This document shows, one piece after another, positions 53,066 to 63,357 of a stretch of DNA of 64,000 nucleotides. The stretch comes from Gordius sp. MW1 (Eukaryota > Nematomorpha > Gordioida > Gordea > Gordiidae). Numbering within the stretch: the first letter of the stretch is position 1; every line of letters begins with the position of its first letter. The notes under the pieces are model-generated. The model had not been told where the DNA came from and did not search any database. It saw only the letters and a list, made by a program, of their open reading frames with translations. The position numbers and the translations under genes are program-made. The DNA is taken from NCBI GenBank assembly GCA_964036665.1, contig OZ038531.1, positions 6,634,168-6,698,167 on the forward strand, read 5' to 3'.

Positions 53066-54259
53066 CAGAGACCAGATTGCCCGGCCCGCTGCCCGACCCG
53101 GCCCGTTCGGGCGGGCCCGGGCGGGCGCGTTTTACTTTTCGGGCGGCCCGGGCGGGCACGCTTTGATAAGATTCGGGCATAAATAAATTATTGTAGGGCT
53201 AGGGTAGGGTGTGACTTTTTATATAAAATGGATTATTTTTGAAAATTTCTAGCTAGATTGAATTGCCTTACACAGCTTCACCTTTAACACTTCAGAGGTC
53301 GGGTGGGGTTATAATGGTAATGACCCCAAGCCGTTTAAAAATGCTGTGCAAAATAAATTCGTTTTCTATAATTATAGGCATAAAATTAAAACCACTTGAT
53401 CAAAGACAAATTAATATATTAACAAATTTTGACAAGTTTAAATTATAAAATATCTAAGTTATAGCTATTAGTTTGGGGTAATTAATACCCCAAATACCAT
53501 CCGTGTTAACATTTTTGACCCAACCTCTGAAGTGTTAACCAAACCACACTTGTAATAATATGAAAGATGCATATTTTTATCCCTCCATGACCGTGGGCTC
53601 AACACAACACAATTTGATTGATTCGAAATGCTAATTAAAATTCTATTTTTTTAGTGTGCTTTATTAAGGGCCGGGCATTCTTCTGATCTCTGTCTGTACC
53701 CTTTATTTAACCCTTGTTGAGAGTATCGCATTTTTAATGAATTTGTTGAATATTTACTTTACTATTACTTTTACGTCCTTTCCTTTTTTTATTGCTAACT
53801 AACGAACGCATGTGCTGTGCGTGCACGTGCAGTCTAGACAAACATCCAACTCTCTTAAAAACGTTTTCATATTCATTTTCATTCTACTAAATTTAATCGC
53901 TTCGCTATTATTTTCTTTTTCACATTTACTTTACAGTATTTAATCCATTCAATTTCAAGTAAGTCTCGTGGTATTTCAATTTAAAGTGTTCATTTGTGTG
54001 ATATCCTGCATTTTTTTATTTTTTAACATGTTTAATAATAAAAAGTGTAATACTTTTACTTGCGCTTCGGGCCGGGCCGGGCGGGCATTTCGGGCAGCTC
54101 TTGCGCTTCGGGCCGGGCGGGCATTTCGGGGAGTTCTTGCGCTTCGGGCCTGGCCGGGCGGACACTGAAAAGGGTTCGGGCGGGCCGGGCGGGCAATTTA
54201 ATCATAAAATCAAATCGGGCCGGGTTCGGGCAAAAAAATTTAAACAAATCTGACCTCTG
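53066..54259. mobile_element. hAT-like element with GC-rich ends, inserted in a FLYWCH exon
   Basis: Ends CAGAGACCAGATTGCCCGG and (reverse complement) CAGAGGTCAGATTTG. Exact 8-bp duplications ATATCTAA flank it (53058-53065, 54260-54267). Subterminal GGGCGGGCCCGGGCGGGC-type repeats surround an AT-rich core. The uninterrupted target is seen in the right arm of the palindrome near 54955-54970. Confidence 0.92.
53288..53534. mobile_element. piggyBac-type MITE flanked by TTAA, nested in the hAT element
   Basis: TTAA (53284-53287) then CACTTCAGAGGTCGGGT; the right end (ACCCAACCTCTGAAGTG) is followed by TTAA (53535-53538). TTAA duplication with about 17-bp inverted ends is the hallmark of piggyBac-type transposition. 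247 bp, non-coding. Confidence 0.82.
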
Positions 54260-54450
54260 ATATCTAAATGTGCTTTGGTAACAAAATATTTGGTCCCATA
54301 CTTTATTGCTCTCCCTTTACAATTTGAATTACGGCATCTAAGGTAGATTTGACCGTTTTTTCCTTCATTGTATTTTACATAATAAAAATTTTGATAAAAA
54401 AAAAGTTCTTTCTTCCTCTGAGTTAACATACCTATAATAAAGATATTAAA
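54260..54450 (-). pseudogene. FLYWCH zinc-finger exon of the left-arm transposase
   Basis: On the minus strand after an acceptor TTTATTATAG: MLTQRKKELFFYQNFYYVKY, then ..NGQIYLRCRNSNCKGRAIKYG..YFVTKAHLD. Matches the FLYWCH domain (F, L/Y, W/L-x-C, C, H), a DNA-binding zinc finger often carried by animal MULE transposases. The hAT element at 53066-54259 begins right after AHLDI, breaking the exon. Confidence 0.82.
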
Positions 54451-54596
54451 AACCATAATTTCCAATATACTAGTTTTACGAAACAAATATAGAAAATTCC
54501 AATGATTTGCTATAATCTATTTTAATTTTATCACACATCATTTAACAGATAAACTTACAGCAGTTAAATTTGAAATTTGTCGCTTCTAAATTTTAA

Positions 54597-54711
54597 TGAT
54601 GATGTGATGATCAATTCTCGATGAACTCGTGATATGTTGATGATGAGTTGCCAAGGAAACGTTCATCACCATATCACGAGTTCATCACGAATTGATCATC
54701 ACATCATCACT
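54597..54711. repeat. Centre of the MULE palindrome
   Basis: GATGATGTGATGATCAATTC..GATGAACTCGTGATATG faces CATATCACGAGTTCATCACGAATTGATCATCACATCATC with a short asymmetric loop (TTGATGATGAGTTGCCAAGG..). The two transposase copies are divergently oriented from here, so the arm may have held a promoter; that is inference. Confidence 0.8.
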
Positions 54712-54785
54712 AATTTTTTCAAATTCTAGTTTTATTTAGTATTTCGTCAAACAAGTTTATTTAAAATTAAGTTTTAATATTTTTA

Positions 54786-54966
54786 TTATAGGTATGTTGA
54801 CTCAGAGGAAGAAACAACTTTTTTTCATGAAAATTTTTATTACATTAAATACAATGAAAGAAAAAATTCTCAAATATACCTTAGATGCCGTAATTAACAT
54901 TGTACAGGGAGAGCAATCAAGTTTAGGACCACGTATTTTGTTACCAAAGAACATTTAGATATACCA
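54786..54966 (+). pseudogene. FLYWCH exon of the right-arm copy, with a stop
   Basis: Mirror copy of 54260-54450: after ATTATAG, the frame gives MLTQRKKQLFF, ..SQIYLRCRN, then TAA, HCTGRAIK..YFVTKEHLD. The Ser/Asn region holds a nonsense codon, so this copy is also dead. Sequence continues past the point where the left arm carries the hAT insertion. Confidence 0.78.
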
Positions 54967-55239
54967 CATAAAAGTATAATATTTTATAGTCCATAATTTT
55001 ATATATCTATTTTATAGCAGGGTTAACACAAGCAATTAAGATTCCAAGTTTAGTAGTAAATGTAACAAGTTCAATCTTAACTTCTTCCATTCCTTCCAAT
55101 GAAAGTAAATTTATGTGTTTTTTTTAATCTTTATAATAGTAAATGTGACAAGTTCTATTTTAACTTCATCTTCAAATATTCGAGGTGAATTTTCTTGTTA
55201 ATTATATCAATTTAAAATTTATAGTCCTCAGTTTTGAGA

Positions 55240-55690
55240 ACTTTAGAACTTCATTAAATGCTAGTAATCAATGTATTTCAAGTTCTAGTCTGTCTGCTGG
55301 AGGATTGTCTTCAACAATAAATAAGTTTCCAAGTAATTTTATGTTTAAGTTTTTTATTTTTTTCTTTATCTTATATTTCAAGTTTCAGTCTCTCTGCTGG
55401 AGCATTATCCTCAATAACAAATATATTACCAAGTAATTTTATGTTTAAGTTTTTTAATTTTTTACGTTAGCTTATATTTCAAGTTCGTCTCTCTGCTGGA
55501 GCATTATCCTCAATAACAAATATATTACCAAGTAATTTTATGTTTAAGTTTTTTAATTTTTTACTTTAGCTTATATTTCAAGTTCCAGTCTGGCTGCTGG
55601 AGCAATGTCCTCAATAACAAATATATTACTAAGTATTTTTTGTTTCAGTTTTTTACTTTAGCTTATATTTCAAGTTCCAGTCTGTCTGCT
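55240..55690. repeat. Tandem array, about 95-bp unit, right arm
   Basis: Units with TATTTCAAGTTCCAGTCTGTCTGCTGGAG, CCTCAATAACAAATATATTACCAAGTAATTTTATGTTTAAG; starts near 55275, 55375, 55475, 55575 and 55665. Inverted relative to 52440-52765. Confidence 0.85.
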
Positions 55691-55985
55691 GGAAATAATA
55701 ACCACTTAGAAGGCTACCACAACAGCCTAAAAATCCTTGTGGGCCACGCTCACCCAACAATCTATGAGTTTATTGTTTAATAGTCTTCAATCCAATTGTG
55801 ATATTAATTTGTTACAAATCACATAGGGAAAGCAAGTGTTTTCTGTTAATATAAAATACCATAGTATAAATTCTAATATAAATCGCTTGCGTGATTTATA
55901 CCTTGTAAATGAAATCGAATTGTTTGAGTATTTAGATGAAATATCTAAATATGTTGTTACAATCGCATCGCGCATCACCCGTATT
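55690..55985 (+). pseudogene. C-terminal fragment of the MULE transposase, right arm
   Basis: Reads NNHLEGYHNSLKILVGHAHP then TIYEFI..., the conserved NN-x-x-E-x-x-H region near the C-terminus of MULE transposases. It aligns in inverse orientation to 50740-51010. Preceded directly by the tandem array; the catalytic exons present at 51000-51583 in the left arm are missing. Confidence 0.7.
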
Positions 55986-56060
55986 GTAATAAAAAATATT
56001 GCTATATGATTTAAATAAAATTCGCAAAATTGTTTTTAGCATTTTTAAGATGTTTTATTT

Positions 56061-58544
56061 AAATGTAAAATAGGATTAATAGATTTAGCTAACATTTAAA
56101 TTATTCAATATTGGAGCTTTAATTAATGGAAATTAAATTGAATAAAATCCAATAAAATATAAATGAAATATGAGAAAGTACAGTTGACGATATGCATTTT
56201 TAGCATTAAAATTATAAATTTGAGCTAAGTGACGAGAGTATTTCGACTTAAAGGCATAGTTGACGAGAAAATATAAAATTATTACTTTAAATAAATTGTG
56301 CCATTATAACCTCGTAAAATTATATAAGAGTGGATTTATTGCTCAATTTAAGGCGTATTTTTTTATCAACAATCAATAAAATGAGAATGTTTTTAAATAT
56401 ATAGTGAAAATCATACAAAATGAACTTAAAATGGTTATATTCTACTAATTTACATCAATTTATAAGGATATAACAAGTTTTAAATGGGTTTGAAAAAACA
56501 AACAAGAAGGCGGACGACCGGAAATAGAATTTCTAGCTATCCAAGATGTCGGAAGATATGATATAAGCTTCAATACGAACTTGACTTGTTGGCGTTGTTG
56601 GTCATTTACTCTACTTGTGTTGATTACAAATCGGCGTAGTCCACTTGAGAGAAGGATCATTAGAATTGTAAGGGATTTTATGTGCGATTGGTCTTAGGGA
56701 AGGGAGGAGTTAGAATGTGTATAAAAATAGTTGCGGTAATATAAACAAAATACATAAAATATAAAAAACGAAATGAACCAAATTATAAAAATGAGCTATT
56801 TTAATATAAAATCGAGAAGATCTTCCAAAAGTTGTCAAAAATCCGCCAACCATGTAAAATATTTTTGGCATAATCACATAATAAAGAGGATGTGGATGTT
56901 CAGTGAGGTGGCGAACGTCTTTCTAACTACTAAAAATATGTTAAAATCTGTTTACCAAAGGTGCCCAAACACAAAGCGTCCTAAGGGATAAAAATTTTTA
57001 GAGTTGGCTTTGTATTTGTTGATTTTCAGCTCCTCAGCAAGAAATAAAAAATTGCATTTTTTGGATGATATTCAGTCTTTTTATCTTACATTATTATTAG
57101 GCAAAAGGCACATCTTCTTTTAAGATATCTTTTGAGAAATTTTCCTCTTTAATTATATTATTTACTGGGTATATATAAATTATATTTTAATTTCATGATT
57201 ATTCATGTGCTTATATATATCTGTAGTAATTTTTTTAATTATATTAAAAATGATTCTACATTTGATTGTTAGCATGATTTAAAAGAGAATTTTTTTTAAT
57301 GGCTGAAAAGTATAAAGTAAAAAAATTAATATGTATAATAAGTTAAGACCTACAAATGCAGTTGAAGTTGAAGGAGAGACTTATGGTACATTCATAGGCG
57401 TAGCCGCCGTTGGAATTTGAGGGGGGCAATATTAATTTGGGGTAAAATATTAGATTGGCATTCGCAGTAACAATAAGGCTCAAGGTCAATAAATTTTTGT
57501 ATATAGATGTATTACCGGTGATAAATAAAGACATAACAAAGAAAAATGATTTAATGTAATATTGAACTTAGGATTAACAATTCCGATGTGCATTTATATT
57601 TCAATATTACACTAAAACAATTATTAATTACCCCACAATTATGTGGGTTATAGAGTTTTATCCTTAACCACCATAAAAGTAATTTGATCAAAATTTGAAC
57701 AACTGTGGATTCAAATTTTCAAAGAACACGATAGATACGCATTACGTCATGAGGTTGCTTTTGATTGACGTTTTATTAAACGTCAAAACGTATAAAACTA
57801 AATAACTTGACCGTCTTATTACTTAGAGATTTCGAATATAGTTTAAAACCTAGGCTCAGACCTACCAAATATTCGCAGAAATTTCCATCTAAATCGGTCC
57901 AGCCGTTTCGGAGGAGTTTAATAACAAACACCGTTTCACGTGATTTTTATATATTAGATGTTACACTAAGTTACACTATAATATTTAACATAATTTTAAG
58001 TATTAGGTTAACGCATTTTGCATCTAATTTGATAAAATCCTACACAGTAGTAATTGATTTCATATCATCAGATTTTATATAGCACTGTATACTTAAGTTC
58101 ATAAACAACTTTTTTTAGTATGCCTATGTATAATAACTTACACTATAACATCGAATTTAAATTTAACTTAAGTTCATAAACCACTTTTTTTATTTATATA
58201 TATCTATGTTACACTATTTAACACAATTTCTAACACATTTTGTTTTTAATTTTATAGCAATTGATAACCTTAAAACTTCATGTCTTTCGATTGCCTGAAT
58301 ACTCAACTTCATAAACCTTCATAAACCACCTTTTTATTAATTTTGAATGTGTTTTTATATACTACTTCATTTAATTCATATATAGTTACTTATGGGTATT
58401 TTATTTAAATCTGGTATAAACTATTCTTTGATTTCTATAATTTATACATTATATTATAAGTGTAACATTTTTTTTCAATCAAATCATACATTAGTTTCAT
58501 ACATTAAGTTTTTCTTCTTTCGGTTGTCCTTTTGGGCATGAATC
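56061..58544. other. AT-rich DNA with a MITE fragment, no gene
   Basis: 56165-56275 carries GTTGACGAG motifs like 49000-49510. 56500-56580 resembles 49555-49620 in direct orientation (GGCGGA-GACCGGAAAT-, CCAAGATG). At 57393 a left end CATAGGCGTAGCC with GGGGGGCAATATTAATTT marks a truncated MITE. Frames such as 56773-56991 and 57807-58082 lack domains and splice context. Confidence 0.5.
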
Positions 58545-58756
58545 ATATAAACATATGGATGTGTCTTCAATGTGTTGCCATTGATATATTTTCAAAGAGA
58601 ATAAGTCTATATTCGAGAAATGTTCTTATAGCAAGACGTATAAAAGCTTAATAATCATATTTAATTATTTATCATTACTAATCAATTAATTAGGTTGGCT
58701 AAGAGAAATATAATTTTGTTTAATGTTTTTAAGTAATTTATTCATAATAAATTATA

Positions 58757-58906
58757 CATTAGAATAGCCGGGGGGGGGGCGATTACGAAAAAAAATTTTA
58801 GTGCAAAATCTTTGAAAAATTTAAAAAAATTATGTTTTGCCCCCCCCTCTAATTGAACTTAACTTTTTGCCCCCCCCCCCCGATTCAAAACCTGGCTACG
58901 CCCATG
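58757..58906. mobile_element. hAT-like MITE shared by both duplication copies
   Basis: Orthologous insertion to 3122-3261: ends CATTAGAATAGCC and GGCTACGCCCATG, duplications AAATTATA (58749-58756, 58907-58914). Confidence 0.85.
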
Positions 58907-59587
58907 AAATTATATATTTAAGTATTTTTTAATTAAAAATATATTGCAACTAATTTTAGAGGTATAATAAAACTGTTAACTATTTAATGAAAATTTAAGA
59001 CTACGTAATATAATATTTATAGTAACATGTAGGATATATTCTCACTTTGGGCGGTTTTAAATCTAGATATTTAGTTTGGATACTTTGTTCGCAGTGTTTA
59101 GTAGGGGAGGGGTGGAAAGAAGCGAGCAACATTTATTTCTTCGATATGATAGGAGGGGAGGGATGTCATAAGTGTTTTGTTTGTTAATCAGTGTGACATC
59201 AACAACAATCGACCTTCCGCCTTTCCTTCTAAAGCGCCATATGTAATAATTTTAAACTTGAGATTTGAGAATAAGTACTTAGTGAATTCGTTTATGAAGT
59301 AAGACAGTTCAAAAATGGCCTTTACACTTAAAATAATTTAACAAAAAAATTTGTTGCTATTACAAAGAAAGTTTTTTTGAGTTATTAATGCATAAAATTA
59401 ATTTAATTATTTTAGAGTAATTGTGATATGGGCTCAAAGTAAGAGCAATTTTAATTGATATAAATTTCAAGTCTTGTAAAGGGTACATAATTGGAGGGGG
59501 CTCTGAGCTTGCTTACCCCTTCCGCGGGTCAGCCTGGTATTGCAGTACATCGAGGAATGGTCCAAAACACAATTAAACCAATTTAGT

Positions 59588-59589
<2 letters not shown>

Positions 59590-59640
<51 letters not shown>

Positions 59641-62594
59641 CAATTAATATATTTTTTATTATGCAAGATTTACATTAAATGAAACTAAAAACAACATAAA
59701 AATCATAGAGGTAAACATTCAAAAATTGCCATAGCGTTGTAATGGCAAATAATCATTCCGATTTTCTGTTTTATAAAAAAAGTTTCCCTTTTGTCAAGGG
59801 TATTGGCAGCTATGCGGCGTCCCAATTCCTTCAGGAGGGCTTGGGTTTTAGGACCTATTGTAGTGAGGGTAGTGGTCACTATGGGGGAGAAAAGGAGTGA
59901 GGAATTAAGTTCTGCGTATTTAGCGGATTTTAATCTTTCAGAATCAACAAGGGGGTCTTTGTTTTGGTTTGAGGGAGCAAAGGCATCCGGACAAGTGTAG
60001 TCCCAAGCTAGGCATAGCCCTTTTGCCCATGGGATGAGGGTCTGTCCATCAGGTCTCTTCTTGTCGCTAAGGCAAAGACCATTAGGCTCCAATTGGGAAG
60101 GAAAGCCCGCCTTTTTGAATGTCTTCTGTAGAAGAGCGTTAACGGATGTGTGCCGTAGAAATCTGGCCTTATTAAATTTGCAATGCAGGCCGTGGTGACC
60201 TTTTGTACCAACGGATGAGCCACATAAGTTGCATTGATGAGAGGCAACTATATCGCATCCTAGGCGGAGCCCTGTTGCAATCCTGAACTCGTTGTTGGAG
60301 AGTTGAAGGTCATGAGTCCGACTTGGGATGGCCTCCAACCACTCGTGGCCGGACCTTGATGCGAAACTTCTTAAAGCTGGTAACTCCTCCAACGATGCGC
60401 CCGATATAAGAGTTTTAAGGGCATGGTCGTAGAGAGGAGTGTTCCAACTCTTTTGAGAGTTTATGGTAGGGAATGGAGTGTTAGGGTCGGACAAAGAACT
60501 CCACATGTCGAGGGCGATTTGGGTGAAAGGATCTGGTTGATCGATTAGTATGTCGATGATTGGTTTGGCTGAAAGTCGACTCGAGATGAAGGCCGACAAA
60601 GCTACAAGAGAGGATGATCTCAGGCCCAAACCACCATATTTTGTGGGGAGACACGCTTGTTTCCATTGAGACCCAGTAAAAGAAAGGTTTGTGATTTCCT
60701 CGACAACGTCTTTGAGTTTTTGGTCGAATAAAGATAGAGCACTGGGATTTAAGAATGAGGTGGATGACCTGAAGATATGATTTATCTTAGGTAAAGAATA
60801 GCAGTTTTTAATTAAAAAGAAAGCCTGGTGGGCTGGCAAGTAAGAAAGGAGGGGTTTGATTTCTACTAGTTTTTGGATTGTCTCTGTTAATAACTTGTTA
60901 CAAGGGTGTGAGCCACCTATGGGAGATCCTAAGTGCGTTAGTTCGTTAGGGTGAATATGTTTGAAAGCGTCAAAGTATGGGTCTAGGCTTAAAGGGTCAG
61001 TATTGTTTTTGCAAACCTCGGTCTTGGTATGATTAAGATGGAGACCAATTTTTGAAGCTTCGACTTCAAGGTATGAAAGGGCTTCTTTGACGTCTTCTGC
61101 ATTTCCTTTGATGGTACCATCGTCTAGGTACCACAAGTTGAGTGATAGATTATATTTAGAGGCTAGGTCTTCGGTCAGGGATTTTATACCTAGGCAGAAT
61201 AGTAGGGGGCCTAGCGGGTCTCCTTGTTGAATGCCGTCACTCGATGCAATTATTTTGGAATTAAAGTTGAGCATGGAAGTAGGAGCGTAGCATGCATTAA
61301 GGAAAATGGAGTACTCGGGAAGAAATTTGTAAGCCTCTGTTAAGAAGTGTGACCTGTAGATAGTATTAAAGGCGTTTTTGAAGTCGATCTTAGCTAGGAT
61401 CAAATGGTCGGGATGGGCGAGGGCTATGCGGACAGCGTGAGAGGCGATTTCACAACCACACTTGATTCCGAAACCTAGTTGGATGGGAGCTAATTGATCT
61501 GCAATGTTGGTTTTTACTCGAGCAATAATTAGTTTGCAGCATAGGCGTCTAAAAATTGAACCCATGGCTATTGGACGAAGGCCACCATCTGGTTTGGTAA
61601 GTGATATTAGGGTGGCCCCAAAAAAATAGGGAGAGATCGCGTCAGGTACTAAGCCTTTAATAACCTGGTTAAGGAAGATTGCTAGGGTGGATGTGAAGTG
61701 GCCAGACCTGTCAATGTGAGGTCTTGTTAATTCTATTAAATGTGAAGCCCGGAAACCGTCTAAACCAGAACCTACTGAGGATTTTTTAAAAGAACCGATA
61801 GCCTCGAGAATTTCATGCGATGTGAAGTCCTTGAAGGGGGAATTGATTGTAGAGGGAAATTGGGAGCAATTTCTTTCAGGGTGTTTAATTTGTAAATATT
61901 CGAAGGTTTCTTGAGTGTCTGGGGAAATTTTGCAGTCTGAATTGGCCAGGCGAAGAGCACCCTGGATGTCGAAAAGGTTGAGTTTAGCGGAAACCCGTTT
62001 GGCTCTTTGTTGAACTGATGTAATCTTATGGATGTGTGGCTCGTAAATAATAGGGGGTGATGAAACGTCCCATTTTGCTGAGTTTTGTTTAACCCAGTTC
62101 GAAAGGGTACCTTTGTAATTTGATGGTGGTACTGAAAGGACACGGGAAGTAAATTGAAAAAGGTTGGCCCAATGGAGGGTGCTGCTTGGATCCTTAGAGA
62201 GGTTTGAGATGGCATCAGTAAGGGCAATTAGAACTTGATGTCTGGCTCCTTTAGGGATGTTTTTTAAAATCCTGTTAACAGGGGAATGAGGGATGTCTGA
62301 ATATGTATTGTTGGTGGTGGTTCCGACCTGGGAGTAGGTATTATGCGATAAATGGTTGTGAGTTGAGGTGAGTATAGCTGCTGGATGTTTTCCAGAGCCT
62401 GGGCACCTCTGTTTTAATGGACCGTGAACGTGAATCAAATTAGAGAGGGTAATTGAAGCTAACCTGTAGCAGACTGGACAGGTTCCGGTTTGGGTTGTGG
62501 AGTTTGTGTTGTTCATGTAGAATAATTATGGGTATTTGCTGATTGTGACTGTAAACACAATTTACAAATTGTAGCGTATTTCATTCTAGAATAT
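59590..62594 (-). mobile_element. Full-length non-LTR retrotransposon, copy 2, with 48-nt A tail
   Basis: Minus-strand insertion with an unbroken T-run at 59590-59637 (the poly-A tail). The 5' end is at the same base as copy 1. The empty site is preserved at 3935-3947 in duplication copy 1 (context CTTAGAAATTATCTTTG). The target duplication is short and hidden in A/T sequence (an AAATT-like repeat at most). Confidence 0.95.
59703..62516 (-). CDS. RT plus restriction-like endonuclease polyprotein, copy 2
   Basis: Intact 937 codons, same domains as the protein at 20199-23012: N-terminal Cys/His cluster, RT with YLDD at 463-466, CCHC knuckle at 762-779, RPDG/WD nuclease motif at 821-839. Differences seen in the translation: Tyr for Ser at 207, Leu for Ser at 372, Thr for Lys at 393, Asn for Lys at 417, Ser for Thr at 674; none hits a catalytic motif. 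Both copies could be active. The long poly-A tail and small divergence point to recent mobilisation. Confidence 0.92.
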   Translation of the reverse strand: MNNTNSTTQTGTCPVCYRLASITLSNLIHVHGPLKQRCPGSGKHPAAILTSTHNHLSHNTYSQVGTTTNNTYSDIPHSPVNRILKNIPKGARHQVLIALTDAISNLSKDPSSTLHWANLFQFTSRVLSVPPSNYKGTLSNWVKQNSAKWDVSSPPIIYEPHIHKITSVQQRAKRVSAKLNLFDIQGALRLANSDCKISPDTQETFEYLQIKHPERNCSQFPSTINSPFKDFTSHEILEAIGSFKKSSVGSGLDGFRASHLIELTRPHIDRSGHFTSTLAIFLNQVIKGLVPDAISPYFFGATLISLTKPDGGLRPIAMGSIFRRLCCKLIIARVKTNIADQLAPIQLGFGIKCGCEIASHAVRIALAHPDHLILAKIDFKNAFNTIYRSHFLTEAYKFLPEYSIFLNACYAPTSMLNFNSKIIASSDGIQQGDPLGPLLFCLGIKSLTEDLASKYNLSLNLWYLDDGTIKGNAEDVKEALSYLEVEASKIGLHLNHTKTEVCKNNTDPLSLDPYFDAFKHIHPNELTHLGSPIGGSHPCNKLLTETIQKLVEIKPLLSYLPAHQAFFLIKNCYSLPKINHIFRSSTSFLNPSALSLFDQKLKDVVEEITNLSFTGSQWKQACLPTKYGGLGLRSSSLVALSAFISSRLSAKPIIDILIDQPDPFTQIALDMWSSLSDPNTPFPTINSQKSWNTPLYDHALKTLISGASLEELPALRSFASRSGHEWLEAIPSRTHDLQLSNNEFRIATGLRLGCDIVASHQCNLCGSSVGTKGHHGLHCKFNKARFLRHTSVNALLQKTFKKAGFPSQLEPNGLCLSDKKRPDGQTLIPWAKGLCLAWDYTCPDAFAPSNQNKDPLVDSERLKSAKYAELNSSLLFSPIVTTTLTTIGPKTQALLKELGRRIAANTLDKRETFFIKQKIGMIICHYNAMAIFECLPL

Positions 62595-62700
62595 AGCATA
62601 AAATTTTATCTTTGAAAAACTGACTTCTATAAATCATTTATAGAATTGTCCAAAAGCAAAAGCTTCATTGCAAGCTATATGACAAAGAGATGGAATGAGG

Positions 62701-62868
62701 CATGGGCGTACCCAGGGGGGGGGGCAGCCCCCCCCCCCCCTACGAACAAAAAAAATTTTAATGCAAAAACATTGAAAAATTTTAAAAAAATATGTTTTGC
62801 CCCCCCCCTCTAAATGAACTTTTAAGCGTTTCCCCCCCCCCCTAATTCAAAACCTGGGTACGCTCATG
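62701..62868. mobile_element. hAT-like MITE with its empty site in this window
   Basis: Ends CATGGGCGTACCCAGG and CCTGGGTACGCTCATG. Duplications GAATGAGG at 62693-62700 and 62869-62876, while the unoccupied duplicate segment has GAATGAGG once (4033-4040) with otherwise the same flanks. Confidence 0.95.
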
Positions 62869-63357
62869 GAATGAGGCAAATGTAGATTTAGAAGGAGGGT
62901 TTGATGATTAAAATTAACTTGCGGGTTAAACCCCCCCCCCCCCCCAGTGAATTTTTTTTTATATTTGCGCACAAATATTACTGATAATTATAAATCCATG
63001 AAACTGAAGATGTTGAAAATCCGTTTTTATCTAAAAATCGTCGATATTCATTTTTTCAATCGATATAATTTTTATGTTGTATATTTAATAAAAATAAATA
63101 TTTGTTGAATACTTTTAGTATTTTTTATTTTTACGCTATTGTCACTTTAAACTTTTAGGGATAAAACATTTTATCCAAAAAAAGATAATATAATGCTACT
63201 AAAATTTATAATATTCTTATTTTATTTGGTCCATTTATAACATACCTAGTAATAATTGTTTATTGGGTTAGAGGGGAAAATGCGATTAAATTGGTTAATT
63301 AAGTCAATATATCAAAAAGAGTAGAAAGTAGCTGAGAGATTTCATACGTACATAAAA

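Larger units (their letters stand above)
50680..56060. mobile_element. Palindromic FLYWCH-MULE transposon
   Basis: Two inverted copies of a MULE-type transposon meet head to head at about 54650. The left arm (about 50680-54640) holds a minus-strand transposase with FLYWCH and catalytic exons. The right arm (54660-56060) is its reverse complement but lacks the catalytic segment. Both arms carry the same tandem repeats and end in matching outer sequence (GGGTGGTGCGTCATG.. / ..CGCATCACCC). A hAT element (53066-54259) interrupts the left arm. Each coding copy is defective. Direct repeats of about 100 bp resembling each other lie just outside (49540-49620 and 56500-56580). Confidence 0.82.
58545..63357. 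repeat. Segmental duplication, copy 2 (with two insertions)
   Basis: Aligns to 2898-4535. Removing the non-LTR element (59590-62594) and the MITE (62701-62868) restores the copy-1 order. Divergence elsewhere is modest (short indels, poly-C length), so this is a fairly old but clear duplicate. Confidence 0.85.
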
